Part shown: piece by piece, positions 9,724 through 21,309 of the stretch
Layout of the letters: every line of letters begins with the position of its first letter
Numbering within the stretch: position 1 is the stretch's first letter
Source: Symbiodinium sp. CCMP2592
Lineage: Eukaryota > Sar > Dinophyceae > Suessiales > Symbiodiniaceae
Assembly (NCBI GenBank): GCA_905221615.1
Contig: CAJNDT010006024.1
Coordinates: 1,543,017 to 1,607,016 of the forward strand
Direction: 5' to 3'
DNA length: 64,000 bases
The notes under the pieces: generated by a model
The model's input: only the letters and a program-made list of their open reading frames with translations
What the model was told of the DNA's origin: nothing
The model's database searches: none
Translations under genes and position numbers: made by a program

Positions 9724-10260
9724 ATTCGTAACTATAGCTATACAAGCTTATAACTAACCTTCCTTGCCCCAACCGGCGTAAAGTTTGCAGAGCCCCCACT
9801 AGAAAAGCTCGCGTTCAGGACTGCAGTTTAAGCTTCTAGGACTGGGATCTGGTAGCTGTACCTAAACCCTTAAACCTAGTCCCTTTTAGTGGGTGACTTA
9901 TTCCCATGGGAAGAAACTAAGGTCACCAAAAGAAAGTACTTACTTCATTTGCTATACCCCCCTTAGAACCATGATGGACATACTAGTTTTAACATTCTCT
10001 TGGGTTTTATATGAGCAAAATAGTTCCCAAGGAGACTGTAGTTAAGGGTAGAGCAGAATCGTCCGCGCCAACTGCCTGAACACCAAACCCAGAACATAAA
10101 ACTATAAGCCTAAGCCCTAAAAAATCTAAACGAAAGATCTGCAAGATTCGGCTAAAGAACCTCCGACTCCAACGCCACAGATTTGATGTGAGTTCTGCTG
10201 CTTCAGAAAGGTTTTGTGCGGGGTACAGGATGCACCACTAAACTCTAAACCCTACCCATG
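9724..10260. other. No gene seen
   Basis: Mixed sequence with a second partial copy of the repeat from 63-200 (near 9994-10040) and isolated CCCTAAA-like words. No convincing frame. Confidence 0.4.
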
Positions 10261-10265
10261 GTCGC

Positions 10266-10356
10266 CATTGCAGCTCCTTTGGTGTTTAACAAGTTTTAGA
10301 ATCAGGATCCTAAAAGTAACCCAAAAAGGAATTGCATGCAATGGAGACTATATGTA
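10266..10356. repeat. Family P palindrome, copy P2 (degenerate)
   Basis: TCGCCATTGCAGCTCCTTT faces AAAAGGAATTGCATGCAATGGAGA with indels. The centre is TAGAATCAGGATCCTAAAAG. The related P1 is at 13.85 kb. Confidence 0.55.
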
Positions 10357-10489
10357 AACCCTGATCTATCTGATCTGCATTGTTTACGAGCCACAGATTC
10401 CGTGTAGTGCACGGCCCTTATCGGATCCATGTCCATGCGGAAGAACACCTGAGGCAAGTGCCAGCAACGGGGCTGTTCAGGGTTTCCTT

Positions 10490-10570
10490 TAAAAGGGATC
10501 TACAAGGGTTCCTTTAAGGGATCCATTAAGGCATCTACAGGGTTTAAGGGGTTTAGGGGTTTAGGGGTCT
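10490..10570. repeat. CCTTTAAAGGGATCTA motif group and TTTAGGG block
   Basis: TTTAAAAGGGATCTACAAGG, TTTAAGGGATCC and ATTAAGGCATCTACAGGG form a degenerate series, followed by GGGTTTAGGGG units. Confidence 0.6.
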
Positions 10571-10768
10571 AGGGTTCAGGGTCATACGGGGTAAGGGCTT
10601 GAGGCTTAAGACTTTGAATGCATGGTTATTTGGTTGTGAGGCCGTGACAGGGGGTTGAAGGGCATGTATGGTAAGGCTGGATTTGGTTTCAGAGCCACAA
10701 TCCAGCCCAGTTCAGAATTTCGATGCGCCAATATGGATGCACATTAGAATTCTGTGTCCCTTGTCCCT

Positions 10769-10843
10769 ATGGGTAGTTGTCAAAACGAGGGTCCCTTTTT
10801 GGGTACCCTAAATATTAGGTGCCGTGCTATATTAGTCTAAGGA
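10769..10843. repeat. Family F element, truncated copy F3
   Basis: ATGGGTAGTTGTCAAAAC, then GGGTCCCTTTTTGGGTACCC and AAATATTAGGTGCCGTG, match the left arm and centre of F2 at 49.0 kb. The right arm is missing. Confidence 0.7.
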
Positions 10844-12465
10844 GCCGCAAGCCGTGCTCCCTGAACATGCGTGCTTCCAAGATAAGTGCGTGCTCGCTAA
10901 CAGCTGCCATTGAGCCTTAGAAGTTCTCGTGCTGTATGGTGTCGACTAAGGATAGCAGTGTAGCAGACTTGTTCGCCCTGGGACATCCAAGATAAAACTA
11001 AATCACACCGTGGCATCATAAACATGGGACAAATAGTTTTGAGGTGGTAGGATAGTTGTGGCCTGCCATGTCGTTTCATGACAAGATTAAAGCCATTGCA
11101 CCCTGGGTGTATGCTGCGGGTTACGAGAGCGAGTCTCCGCTCTTTCGACGAGAACGATATCTCTATGTTTTCGAATGCGGGCATAGCCTGGTTGCATCTT
11201 CTATGGATCGAGAGCCTTTTTCGCGATTGGTTCGGGTCGAGTGTCATTGAATGTTTTTGATATCAGTCAAGTCATACGATGTTCCACCGAGGAAGGGGTA
11301 TCAAGTGGCTGGGTTGATGGCGTTGCCGACGACGAGTCGCTACTGACGACTCGTGCGAAAGAGTTGTGTCTCTTGGCTGTGTTGTGAGTGGTTGTGCCAC
11401 AGTTTTCTCACTGTCATCTGACTCAGGCTTGATTATGGCGACGCGGGTTTTGCCTGGTGGGCTTGTGCTGGTTGTGTGCCTGGATTGAATTCACTGTTAA
11501 TAATGCTCGGCATGGTCCATTGATTGAGTCCTGCTCTCCGGGAAACTCAGGCCGTTTCACGATGTAGTGAATGCAGCCGATCGTATGAATGCTACCGATG
11601 CTGGGATGATTGGTGCGACTCGCCTCGTACTATTTGCGAGTTGTGGTCGGTGCTGTTAGTTCAGTGCCTTCCGCAACCCCGTGGCGCCCAGGCATTCCTC
11701 GCTGAGCTCGCGAGACTTTGCGACTGGATCCGTGTAAGGTTGGTTATCCAATTGGATTTGATGCATGCTGCCTGGCTGGAGAGCGAACCTGCAATGAAGG
11801 ACAGTCTGCACTAACTAGGGCTAGGGATGTGCAGGAATGTATGTCTTAATCCTCATCGCAGTGCAAGCAGGAAGCAAGCACCCGGCTGCGCTTTAGCAAA
11901 GCTATCCTCCAGTTGGGAGCATTTGGAGCCAGGAAGCAGCCGCTCGTTGGCATAAGGACTCGCAGGTTAAGCTTGTTGAGTTGATGAACCGCAAAACGAA
12001 CCCAGGACCTCGATTATGTTGTGGGGCTCCGACCACCTCCTGATCCGTGGTATGAAGCACATTTGTGGGAGACTCCTTCGGATGCTGCCTGTTCGTAATG
12101 CTGAAAATTCAATTAATCTCGTGGCTCCTCTATCCCTTGCTGCCCGTGGCCTGACTCAGGTTCTTTTGGGTGGCGAATAAACGCGACACCGCCTTCCCGT
12201 CGGTGCCGTGTTTGCTGGAGGACCGCACGGCGACTTTTGTGTTTGCTGCCACTCGCCTGCAACTTCAGCGGTTTGTGTGCCTGGGTTTGCAGTTCAAGTC
12301 AAACTAAAACCTGCTTCAGATGGTGGACGTGCTCATGCTCAGACACAGAAAGTCGATTGAGAGCTTGATGGCTCTGCATTGGGTCCGTGCTTTCGATGAG
12401 ATAACCAAAAAGTTGATGAAACAGGCCAGGGCAATTGCAGGAGTTCATTCCAAAGTAGTTTCTTT

Positions 12466-12600
12466 TGTATAAACAAATTGATCCCTGAGGATCTTGATGG
12501 CTGTTTCTCCTGCTGCAATCCAACCAAGCGGTTCCCAGAGCTGTGCTGCGACCCACGCCGGGACATCACTTTCCAGGCAACACTCAAACTCCCATCCTTA
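12466..12600 (-). CDS. Possible exon, function unknown
   Basis: The - frame reads ESDVPAWVAAQLWEPLG then WIAAGETAIKILRDQFV before a stop. Its amino acid use looks protein-like, but the opposite strand is open too and no flanking exon on the same strand is convincing. No family assignment. It could be a fragment of a mobile-element protein. Confidence 0.25.
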
Positions 12601-13850
12601 AGTACTTGACTTGTGCTGGTGACTGCTGATGTTGTGGAAACTTTTCAATCCTGTCCCTGCAGACCAACGAGTTTTACGTGACCCGACCCCTCGGCCCATC
12701 CTCGATTCCTGCGACGTGGCTGCATGAAGTGTGTTCTGTTAGCTTCGGTTCTTTCAGCTGCCCTGGCCACTTGTGGCTTTTCGCTTGGCTTTGTCCTTGT
12801 GTTCGCATTTCATTGGAAACACTGTCTGGGGCGAGGGAGATTGTGTGGAGTGGGCATGAGTGAATTTGCTGAGGCAGCGAACACCAGTGTGGTGGATTTC
12901 ATGGGCGAGGACTGCCCCTTTCTCAGCCCAGCTTCAACTCTGGTTAGACGAGATTGTGCAGGGGTTCTGCTTCCAGGAGTGGGAGATTTTGGATGCCAAT
13001 CCATGATATGCTGTATGCAGTGCTATGGCTGGGCATTGGAGACTGAGCCTGACGATTCATTGGTTCGTGTGATTGCATGGCAACTTAGGCTTTTTGGCCG
13101 CGATGTGGCCATGTGTTCGATCAGAATCGAGCGCCTGGGCCAAGGCAGGTTTTGTGCCTCGGATTGAAATTGTGTCAGCTGCTTCTGCTTATTTCTGGGT
13201 TCTATTGTGAGTTCTGATGAGAGCTGTCACAATCAATGTAAAACATACTTTGCTCTGACTTATTCAAATGTGGTATTGCAATACAATAATCTACGGCAGC
13301 TTGCTCCTACAGCGAATGATTGGGGTTTGGATTGTACTTTGCAGTCGCTGTGTACGCGAGAACCCAGGGCTTGTCCAGAAACCCCACGGAAACTGAGCGA
13401 GGCTTTCTGTCTGGTGGTATTGGCCGCTGGATGGGCGGACTCATATATTCATGAGCCGTGCCTTGGATGTCAATAGTGTCGATTCACTATTCTGAGGCTC
13501 CAGGATTCCAACCGGTTTCATTTACGAATTCTATTGGATCCTTGACGCTTTTGTCCGTGCTGCCTTGCTGCTCGGTCTGTGCCACCGGCCCCTGAAGCTC
13601 CCATTGGGATTCAGTTGCCATTGCAACTCAGGTGCCAATTTGATGCATCGGCAATGTCTTCAGCTTTGCTGCTATGGCTATGGATGATCAATTCAATACC
13701 AATCAACGATGCGATCTAATCGCCGGTGGCTTGTTATCAATACTTGGCAACTTGGCTTGGCTGAAGCACATTGCGCCCCGGTGGCAAAGCTGGGGCTGAA
13801 AACAGATAGGTGGTTTGCTTGGGTTTCTCGGGCTTTAGGGTCTTACCTAT

Positions 13851-13962
13851 GCTCTCCATTGTAGTTCCCTATTTAATCAACCAAGTTTCTAATTTTAATT
13901 AGTCCTACAATTGACAATGTAGCCCCCAAAACCTAGCCCCAAAAAGGACCTACAATGGAGAC
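13851..13962. repeat. Family P palindrome, copy P1
   Basis: CTCTCCATTGTAGTTCC faces GGACCTACAATGGAGA. The inner arms are AT-rich, around TAATTTTAATTAG. It is one of only two palindromes inside the 10.9-29.4 kb compartment. Confidence 0.75.
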
Positions 13963-14980
13963 TAGCGGTCGTATCGTTGTTCTGGGCAAGTTCGGGTGTT
14001 CTGATAGTAATCAAGTAAGAATTTTACTACTAGTGATATATACTTACATATTCAATGGGTGGGGACTAGTATCTCCATTTGTCTTATGTTCAACAACATA
14101 TACAATAATAGTCTTTGTATAAACTTACAAGAATAAGCACTTAGTCCTTGTGGCCGAGCTACAAGCATGCAGCTGATGAGGCTGGGTCGGCGGTGGCAAC
14201 CAAAATAATAATAATAATGATAAGCATAGTCCCGGTCATGCTATGTAAACCCTATAAACCCATAGCCCTCAAAAGCACTGCCGAGTCAATGCCACGGCCA
14301 TCCAGTCGTAGATCCTTGGATTCGAGAGTGGGGCCGAGCTGAGGGCGAACAATAAAGAGCATTCTGTAGCATGTTCCGTGCTGGTGGTTGACTAGGCATT
14401 TCTAGCAGCCGCTGCCTGTGTCTGATGTACGACTGCTCCTTGCTGGCCGGTTTGAAAGTGTCTTGGAGTCTTGGGCCATGCGAAATGTGCATTCTGCCAT
14501 TCCTTCGGTAACATGACATGTCCTGAGCTCAATATGCATATCCTAGATCCAGCTTTCATGCTGTTCCACGGTTCCACGTGCTAGCTAGCTTGTTTTGAGC
14601 TGTGGTGACCGGCGATCACGATCGTCGTGCCTTGCCGGGACTGAACATGGTGAAGATCAACGACAAGCCGGCGAGGACAGGCTTGTTTCCCCAGTTGCTT
14701 GGTCTTGTCTTTGCTGTTGGTCTCGGAGGCCTCACAAATGTATTCCTGATAGGAGCACCTCGACCCGAAGCTTGGTGGCCGAACCCCCGGCAGAGGAGGA
14801 CGACCCCGCGAGATCCTTCATAATGTCGACAACAAGGCGGTCATTGGACGAGGTTTTGAATACTGGAGCCTTGGATCTAATCAGTTTCTCTACGGGGACC
14901 CTGCTGATTGATTCTGTCGGACAGAGATTATCATAGCCAAGAAACGTAGCCTCACCCCAGCTTGATTGCATTTCTTGGAT

Positions 14981-15112
14981 CGAGCAAACCAACCAAGGCA
15001 AGGCCAACGACACGGAGAAGAAGGGAAAAGAGAAGAAGAAAAAGAAGGACTCTAAGAAGTCCACCAAGAAAGACAAGAAGAAAAAGAAGAAGAGCAGCCT
15101 CTTTCCCTGCAA
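14981..15112 (+). CDS. Lysine-rich exon, function unknown
   Basis: One + frame reads EQTNQGKANDTEKKGKEKKK followed by SKKSTKKDKKKKKKSS. Two other + frames give only arginine-rich or purine artefacts. Lysine is written with AAG mostly, as expected for coding sequence in this window. It precedes a serine/acidic exon on the same strand, so a basic-then-acidic low-complexity N-terminal region is likely. Splice limits are approximate. It could be nuclear or nucleic-acid binding, but that is a guess. Confidence 0.4.
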
Positions 15113-15186
15113 TTGTGTTTGAGTTGAATGCAAAGCCACACATAATTGCATCACAGCCGCATGCCGCCTGGAGTGCATCATCCAAG

Positions 15187-15428
15187 GCAGCTCGTCCTCC
15201 TCCTCCGATGCAGATGATTCCTCCACCTCGGTGAAGTCTGAGGACTTTGATGACAGTGCCTCACTCTTCGGCTTGGCGAAGCGAGAGCTGATGAAACCGG
15301 AAGATGCTTTCAAGATCGACGATCTTCCGAGCAAGCAAATGGGATATGTGATATCCCATGTCGCTGAGATGGTGAACGCCGCGGATGTGTATGAATGCGG
15401 TGGCGAGCTCGTGGCTTGGACTGCAACA
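15187..15428 (+). CDS. Serine/acidic exon, function unknown
   Basis: After the acceptor CCAAG|GC, the frame reads SSSSSSDADDSSTSVKSEDF and continues through LFGLAKRELMKPEDAFKIDD to MVNAADVYECGGELVAW. The stop TGA follows at 15429, unless a donor lies just before it. It has good protein character throughout, with a Ser/Asp tract, then a probably folded segment of about 60 residues. The domain is not recognised. It lies directly downstream of the lysine-rich exon and probably in the same gene. Confidence 0.45.
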
Positions 15429-15612
15429 TGATTTCGTACCGGGCATACCGGGCTCTTGGTTGTACTTGAGCGGACAATTACTTATGTCAATGATCAACCT
15501 CCTGACTGAATGAACAAGACTTACTAATTACGCGCCAAATCCTCGCACCCTGGATTCCAGACAGTAGGTTTGCACTTTCGATGCCATAAGTGCCTCAGTG
15601 CTTGTGCCTGCC

Positions 15613-15632
15613 GGTTGTGTGTGTGTGTGTGT
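15613..15632. repeat. (TG)n microsatellite
   Basis: A run of about nine TG units, probably intronic. Confidence 0.8.
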
Positions 15633-15847
15633 GCTTTGCTGCCCCTCAATCAATCTGCTGAACTCTATGGGTCTATGGGTCCCATTGAAGTGTAACTGTC
15701 TCTACATGGGTTCGAAGAAACGCCTTCGGGCACTAGTCTCGCACGTCTTGGGCTTCAATGACTATGGAACCTACTGTCAGGGGGTTACTTATACATAGGT
15801 TAATTGAGATCTAGGCCTAGGACAATTAATCCTGGAATCAATATGTG

Positions 15848-15975
15848 CTCCAGGAGACGCTTCTCCATTCCAGGGAGAAGAAGGCTGGCAGGTTCCGGCA
15901 AAAGTCGGAAAAGGAGAAGTTTGCCTTTGAGGCTCGCAGAGATATCTGGATGTCGACGTTCAACCTGGGATGAGA
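15848..15975 (+). CDS. Probable exon, charged helical segment
   Basis: After CTCCAG|G the frame reads ETLLHSREKKAGRFRQKSEK followed by EKFAFEARRDIWMSTFNLG. The composition is K/R/E-rich, as in a helical linker. No domain is recognised. The alternative + frame is arginine-rich and less protein-like. It lies between the Ser/acidic exon and the EK-rich exon on the same strand. Confidence 0.35.
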
Positions 15976-16950
15976 TGTTGGATCTTCAGTGTGCAAAATG
16001 TTGTTGTTTCGGCCACAGACTTGACCTTCAAGCTTGTGTACGCTACCGGGGATGCTTTGGATCGTTGTGTCTTTGTCTCAAACTAAAGAGTGGTGCAAGG
16101 GCTTCTACTTTGGGCCTTGACGTTCGCTGGCTGGGCTTTGGGTTTGTTACCATAGATCTACTTTAGGTCGGCTTTGGTCATTCGTGCTTGGGTTACATAA
16201 GTTACTTACCTGGGTTACCGTAAACATCATTGCATCGGGTCGTTCTTGACTTATGAATTAAACTAACATACCACGACTAATAAGTTGATGTAAGTAATTT
16301 CTCGAACTCGAGACCCTGGGACTTGGCACCTGAGTCTTTAAGCACCACAACAGCTACAAGCCGGGAGGTTCTTAGCCCGGTTGTCAATGACGTAGAAACA
16401 CACAATGCCCTCTTAGTTACCAAGCCATTCTTATAAAAGAATGTGTGCAATGAGTACACACTTCCCGAACCCCAAAATTATTTAAGTAAGAACACTATAT
16501 AATACTTATATTATCTATGGCCAAACCCTTAAACCACACCAGTCAAGAATAGCATCCCGGCATCCTGTTGCAGGGCCGTATGGCATCGACGATATGGGCC
16601 AAGCGGATGAGCGATCTGGTGGTCGCACGCCGCTTGCTGGAACCAGGATCTTCCTAAGGTCCTAAATTTTAGGGTTGGGTAGTGCATTCTTATCCGTTGA
16701 TTACTTATAGTTATTAATGCCATACTACAGTAACCCTATTATTTACCAGAGATTCCTATAATTATGGTAACTTCAAGACACCGAGGTTCTTGATTCAATG
16801 TCAATGACAATTCATTCAAAAGATCCTAGCTATCGGCCCAGCTAAACATTACTTACGCCCTGGAGATCTGCCCTAAACCCAAAGCCCGTTGGAATTGGAA
16901 GGCCTTTCGCCGCAGCCCCGCTTCGGAGTTTGGGGTTCAAAAGGACTCCA

Positions 16951-17096
16951 TAGGTGGGGTGAAGGTAGGTGGGATTACTCTCGAATCAGGAGTTTATATA
17001 ATTATAATAATAGAAGGGACGCTTTAACATAATTTCAACCTAACTGCTAAACGCTAAACCCTAAACCCCTAATCCTGCCTACCTTCATCCCACCTT
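16951..17096. repeat. Family O palindrome with CCCTAAA inside
   Basis: AGGTGGGGTGAAGGTAGGTG with GGATTA faces TAATCCTGCCTACCTTCATC with CCACCTTT. The loop holds AT-rich text and the only real CCCTAAACCCC run of the 10.9-29.4 kb compartment. This suggests the palindrome and the telomere-like block arrived together. Confidence 0.8.
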
Positions 17097-17246
17097 TGAG
17101 GCCTCCTAGGCTTGAGGGGTTGTTTCAAGGTTGTCATAGTCACGGGTTTTGTCGAGGCTTTCGGCTAGCTAACAGATTCTAGGCAACTGCCTGTCTTCGA
17201 AACACGAGTCACCGGAAGCAATGCCAGCTGAGTCACGGGACGATCG

Positions 17247-17343
17247 CCCAATGCTATCGCCGTTGGCAATGCCAAGACCTTGGCCGATTGTGCGGCTGTG
17301 CTCCGGATTCTCTATCGAAAGCACGCGAGGTGCCAGAAGGGTT
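17247..17343 (+). CDS. Possible exon, function unknown
   Basis: The + frame reads NAIAVGNAKTLADCAAVLRI then LYRKHARCQK, an amphipathic helix-like segment. It is short, the splice sites are not clear and the domain is not recognised. It is listed because it lies in the same strand and order as the exons around it. Confidence 0.3.
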
Positions 17344-17529
17344 CAGTTCGTAGTGGTACGAAGGAATCCCGTATTCAATCAAGGTGACTAAAAATTCAAA
17401 CCTATTCAACTAGCTGACTAGACCTTCTTCTATCCCAATAATTCATCAGGACTGCAACAAGAAACTAGACCTCCCACCTTAAACTCCAACGGCTCAAAAT
17501 GCATAGTCTGAGTAGCTTGACAGGAAGCT

Positions 17530-17620
17530 CGGTGGAAGAGATGCTGTGCAGGGACACATTGTTCCGATGTTGAAGAAGCACCGCGAGGCTGGGTCTGGTC
17601 GTAGTAGGGTTACTTTGTCT
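17530..17620 (+). CDS. Possible exon, function unknown
   Basis: The + frame reads GKLGGRDAVQGHIVPMLKKH and then REAGSGRS, just upstream of the long EK-rich exon. The start is after TTGACAG|G. Protein-like, but only about 28 codons. Confidence 0.25.
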
Positions 17621-17649
17621 GCCAGCCAGATTAACTTAGCACTCACTGC

Positions 17650-18190
17650 ATGCACTCCGAAACAGAGGCTGCCAATCAAGATTTGAAAGCACAGCTGGAG
17701 AAGCCCACAGACAAGCCGAAGGAAAAGTCGGATGCAAAGCCAGGAGCGAAGAGACTTGTGGAGAAGCAGGCCGCAAGGGCGGGCATGTCGAGCTCGGTCG
17801 GCCCCGCCCACAAGAAGACCAAGCTCCGGGCCCTCAAAGACAAGGAGAAGGAGAAAGAGAAGGAGCAGGAAGACTCAGAGCAGGAGCCCGAACCGGCTCC
17901 GGAAGAGGAGCACCTGGGCCCCGAGGACGTGCCGAGGCCTTCCGAGAGTGAGGACCGTGACAGCCTTGACAGTGCTCTTTTCAGCGAACTATTAGATGAA
18001 GCAGAAGCAATCTTCGAGGACGGCTCTTCCGACCTGGAGAAGCTCATGGAGTCGCCCGACGGCGAAGAAGCGGAGGATGACGACAACGACCTCTTCAATG
18101 GCGAGTTCGCAACCGCCGACGACAAGGAGCCGGCAAAGCTCCCCTCCAAAGTGCAGGCCCTGATCAACCAGCTGGACAAGGCACTGGTCA
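17650..18190 (+). CDS. Long EK/DE-rich low-complexity exon
   Basis: About 180 codons with strong third-position G/C. It has a lysine/alanine-rich start (KPTDKPKEKSDAKPGAKRL), a KDKEKEKEKEQED stretch, a P/E-rich stretch, then acidic segments with LFSELLDEAEAIFED and EEAEDDDNDLFNGEF. It ends with KVQALINQLDKAL. The likely donor is GC after CTGGACAAG near 18180; otherwise the frame runs to a stop at 18241. It is probably intrinsically disordered. No enzymatic motif is seen. The reverse strand frame over the same span is its serine-rich shadow. Confidence 0.6.
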
Positions 18191-18481
18191 GCACGTTCCC
18201 TGCTGACCTTTCGGAGTGCCCTGCTGTGTTATTTATCAAATGACCGGTAGCTGTACTTTCGAGACGGTGTAGTCTTGAAGCAACAACTTTGGCCCATACT
18301 GAGGTGCGATCTTGCGAATTGGGTTCGCACGCTTTGCCAAGAGGAGCTCAAGTCTGTGCACGATGTTCAAGCTGCTTCCAAGATGGCAGGCTAGATCTGT
18401 TTGACTGATTTAGCAGAGATCCTGATTTGAGTTTCAGCTCACAAACACCACATGCTTCTACCGATTACTGTCTGAACACAG

Positions 18482-18590
18482 GCACCATATCCGAGAACCT
18501 GGGGCCTGGAAAGTCGGCATTCGCCAAGATGTCTCTGAAGGCGAAGGCGGAAATGGACCGCTGGGCACTACGAATCCAGAATGGCGAAGC
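18482..18590 (+). CDS. Probable exon, function unknown
   Basis: After the acceptor GAACACAG|GC the frame reads TISENLGPGKSAFAKMSLKA followed by KAEMDRWALRIQNGEA. It has clear protein character, and the GPGKSA run is not in a Walker A context. The donor is probably GC or GT just after CAGAATG. It follows the EK-rich exon and probably belongs to the same transcript. Confidence 0.42.
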
Positions 18591-18599
18591 TACTTGTCT

Positions 18600-19700
18600 T
18601 TACCTGTGTGAAGCATTGTACATTATCGAAGCACGAGAGGCAGTGTTCAATTCTATGTGCCATGGTCTGGTTGCATCCACGAGGCATTTGAGACTCCAGC
18701 ACGCCGCCCGGCGGCGGCAATGCCTGCCACCGGCTGATTAGCTTCTGTTGGTTCGCCTTGGGGTGAATTATGATTTTGAGCCGTGGACTGATGATGATCC
18801 ATGGTGTCTGGCGGTTTGCAATAGGACCATGCCTCTGGGATCCTTTCCTAAGGGCTCTAGGAGTGTAGCCAGGTCCTTGCTATTGTAACAGTAACAGTGC
18901 TGTGTAACCCCCCCAAGTCTAGACTAAAGGGGCTCTATCTACTTTATTTACTTACTCGTGCTGCAGTCACCTAGATTAGATCTCTGGGTAATATCAAATG
19001 AAGAAAGTGGGCAAACCAATAAACAACAGCACAATGACTCCGGCTGCTCCTACTGTAGTTCTATCCTAATATAGTTAATAAGACAGGGAGGCATCGGTCT
19101 TATGTTTTGGCAAACATGCTGTGGTGGATGAAGGCTGCGACGTGCTCGGCCACTTTAAAAAGGCCTGCCTAGTCTGGCTTCGCATCTTTGAGTTGGCACT
19201 CTCATGTGTTGCCGGGGCAGTTGCTTACTGACATCGGAGTCAGCAAAGACTTTGCAGTTGATATTGTCGATTTCTGCAGGCTTCTGCTGGCTTGCCATGA
19301 ACGAACCAATGAAGCGGGCATTCACAGTGCCTCCATGTCCTGTCAGTGAGGTTGAGCCGAAGCCAAGCCAACTAAACAGAAGAGCGATTAAAATTTATGC
19401 CTGGACCCTATAATTAAATCAAGGAACAATCCTTAGACCAACTCCGCTACCTTACCCCAAGCCCCTGACCCCAAACTGCGAAAACTAAGTACTGACCCCA
19501 CAACTAATAATCCTGAGTGTTGAGCCAGCATGAACACAGTTTCCAGCCAAGTCATTCCGCAAGCAATCCTACCAGTCGCTGAAATTAACCCAGAAACCTC
19601 ATCCTTCAGGCCGGGAGCCGCGATCCCGGCACATGCCGCAAACAATCCAACATACTGTGCCTACTAACTAGTGTAAGAAGAGTCACCAAGCTTCACGTAG
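18600..19700. other. No confident gene
   Basis: T/G-rich sequence with scattered frames under 75 codons on both strands. Probably intron or spacer between two exon clusters. No repeats of note. Confidence 0.35.
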
Positions 19701-19980
19701 CCCACCCATTTGCTTTCGTGCTCCTGGTCCTGGTGGTTCGCAGCCGATCCATCCAGAGATCCTGGGCTGCAGAGAGAGACAGGGGGTTGGGGCCAGATTC
19801 TGTCCAAGAGAAGATTACAAGGGGAGGGTGGGTCCTGGGTTTCGGGGGTCGGGGTTCGGGGGAGGCCTGGGCTCCGGGGGGCCGGATTGGCCGGGGTCTG
19901 TCAAAGAGAAATTTAAAGGCGAAGGCAATGCCCAGGCTTCTTTTAAAGAGAGGGTTTTGGAATGGGGTCCGATGTGCCAG

Positions 19981-20090
19981 GTTACGTGCTCGCTCGAGAT
20001 CGATAGAAGTTAACGTGCTCGCTCGCCAGGTAACGTGCTCGCTCGCCATGTAACGTGCTCGCTCGCCACGTAACGTGCCCGCTAACGCTG
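19981..20090. repeat. 20-bp tandem repeat TAACGTGCTCGCTCGCCANG
   Basis: Four units start at exactly 20011, 20031, 20051 and 20071, and a related unit starts at 19981. The last unit has GCCCGCTAACG. The core CGTGCTCGCT occurs again singly at about 20199, 20233, 20428 and 20452, and in inverse form (AGCGAGCA) near 20310 and 29545. Confidence 0.9.
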
Positions 20091-20619
20091 CAGCTCCGGT
20101 CACGTGCGGGCGCCGTGTCGGCACGCAAATCTTTGCGAGCACGATTCTATATTAGACCCGGGCCCGCACCATTAAATGGACGAATCGCGAAGCATCCTTC
20201 GTGCTCGCTCGGAATTGCTGGCTCTAAAAGATCACGTGCTCGCTAAAAATTATATGCACGCAAGGTGTCGCACCATGACCGCGGACGCGGACCGAGCAAG
20301 CACCGAAGCCGAGCGAGCATGCATGCCGAATCTCAGGACGAGCCGTGGCAATGGCTGATGCTGCCTTTGTGGGCAGCAGACTTCGCGAGCTGGCGGAGCG
20401 GCTCTAATGCTCTAATGGGGATCCACGTGCTCGCTCAAATCTAAAATCTATACGTGCTCGCTCAAAGAGTGGACCTGAGGCTTGGCCATGGGGATGGTCG
20501 AGCGGAGCTGATCGCGAAGCTTTATCAAAAGATATCCTTTGTGGATTGCTGCTTCCTCCAGAACAAGCCTCTAGGCAACATAGAGCTCGACCGGAAGAGC
20601 TGGGAGGACAGAGACTCGG

Positions 20620-20700
20620 GAAAGAAGGCAAGAGAAAAAAGAGAGAGAGAGAGAGAGAGCAAAAGAAAGTCGAGAAAGAGAGAGAGAGAGAGAGGCAATG
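20620..20700. repeat. GA-rich purine tract
   Basis: AGAGAAAAAAGAGAGAGAGA and similar on the + strand, about 75 bp. Probably intronic. The reverse frame is leucine/serine low complexity. Confidence 0.8.
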
Positions 20701-20895
20701 ATGTCACTGTGTTCATGATCAGAACAAAACAAGTAAGCATTGCCACTTGCCATGATCTCAACAAAACAAGTAAGCTCGAAGACACGCACAAGGAATTCAA
20801 ACATTTGCTAGCCCACCCTCTTAAACCCATGAACACACACATGCCTGCAATTGGAAGCATGCAGTCGCAAGAGTTCAGATTCGCTTTCCTGGCAG

Positions 20896-21117
20896 GAAGC
20901 ACTCGATGGCCAACGCAAAGTAGCTGCGAAACAATTGGTTCCGCTGAGACCCAGGGTCTTTCGCGAAGAGCCGATGCAGGCACCGGCTCAGGTGCACATG
21001 GATGAGGCCGAGTCGCAGCAGAGCCCGCAGAGCTCCAGCCCGGGCCATGCCAAGACAGAGATTCTGTACATCAAATCCTTAGATGCCAGCCGCCGTGGTG
21101 TTTTGCAGTTGCACAAG
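20896..21117 (+). CDS. Probable exon, function unknown
   Basis: It is bounded by an acceptor GGCAG|GAAGCA and a donor CACAAG|GTCAGG, in phase 0 at the start. It reads EALDGQRKVAAKQLVPLRPR, then VFREEPMQAPAQVHMDEAES, a QQSPQSSSPG linker, and KTEILYIKSLDASRRGVLQ. Splice signals and amino acid use agree. The domain is not recognised. It probably opens the second exon cluster (20.9-29.4 kb). Confidence 0.5.
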
Positions 21118-21309
21118 GTCAGGGATTGCGAAAACTCCATTCATTCACTTGACTTCTGGATATTTTGTAGCCGACAGCAGGTGTCTGAGCCCATCGAGGG
21201 CTACAGGATTTTACTACGTGCGGAAGAAGTGTGGGCACTAACTGGGAGATCTCAACTCTTCTCCAACTTCTTCTCCAAACTGCGACTCGCTCCCTACTAG
21301 CAACTAATT

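Larger units (their letters stand above)
10860..14600. other. TG-rich stretch without a confident gene
   Basis: Telomere-like repeats drop out here. Frames up to 147 codons are open: 12724-13167 + begins MKCVLLASVLSAALATCGFS with a hydrophobic stretch, and 10897-11247 is open on -. At 12466-12600 both a - frame (AAQLWEPLGWIAAGETAIK) and a + frame (CCNPTKRFPELCCDPRRD) read like protein. The many TG and CTG words fit intron or spacer sequence. I cannot assign a gene with confidence. Confidence 0.3.

Noticed and set aside
14732-15334. 200-codon - strand frame
   Set aside because: Mostly reverse translation of lysine- and serine-rich + exons (poly-F and S/E runs).
17676-18239. 187-codon - strand serine-rich frame
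   Set aside because: Shadow of the + strand EK/DE-rich exon, whose codon use is much more protein-like.
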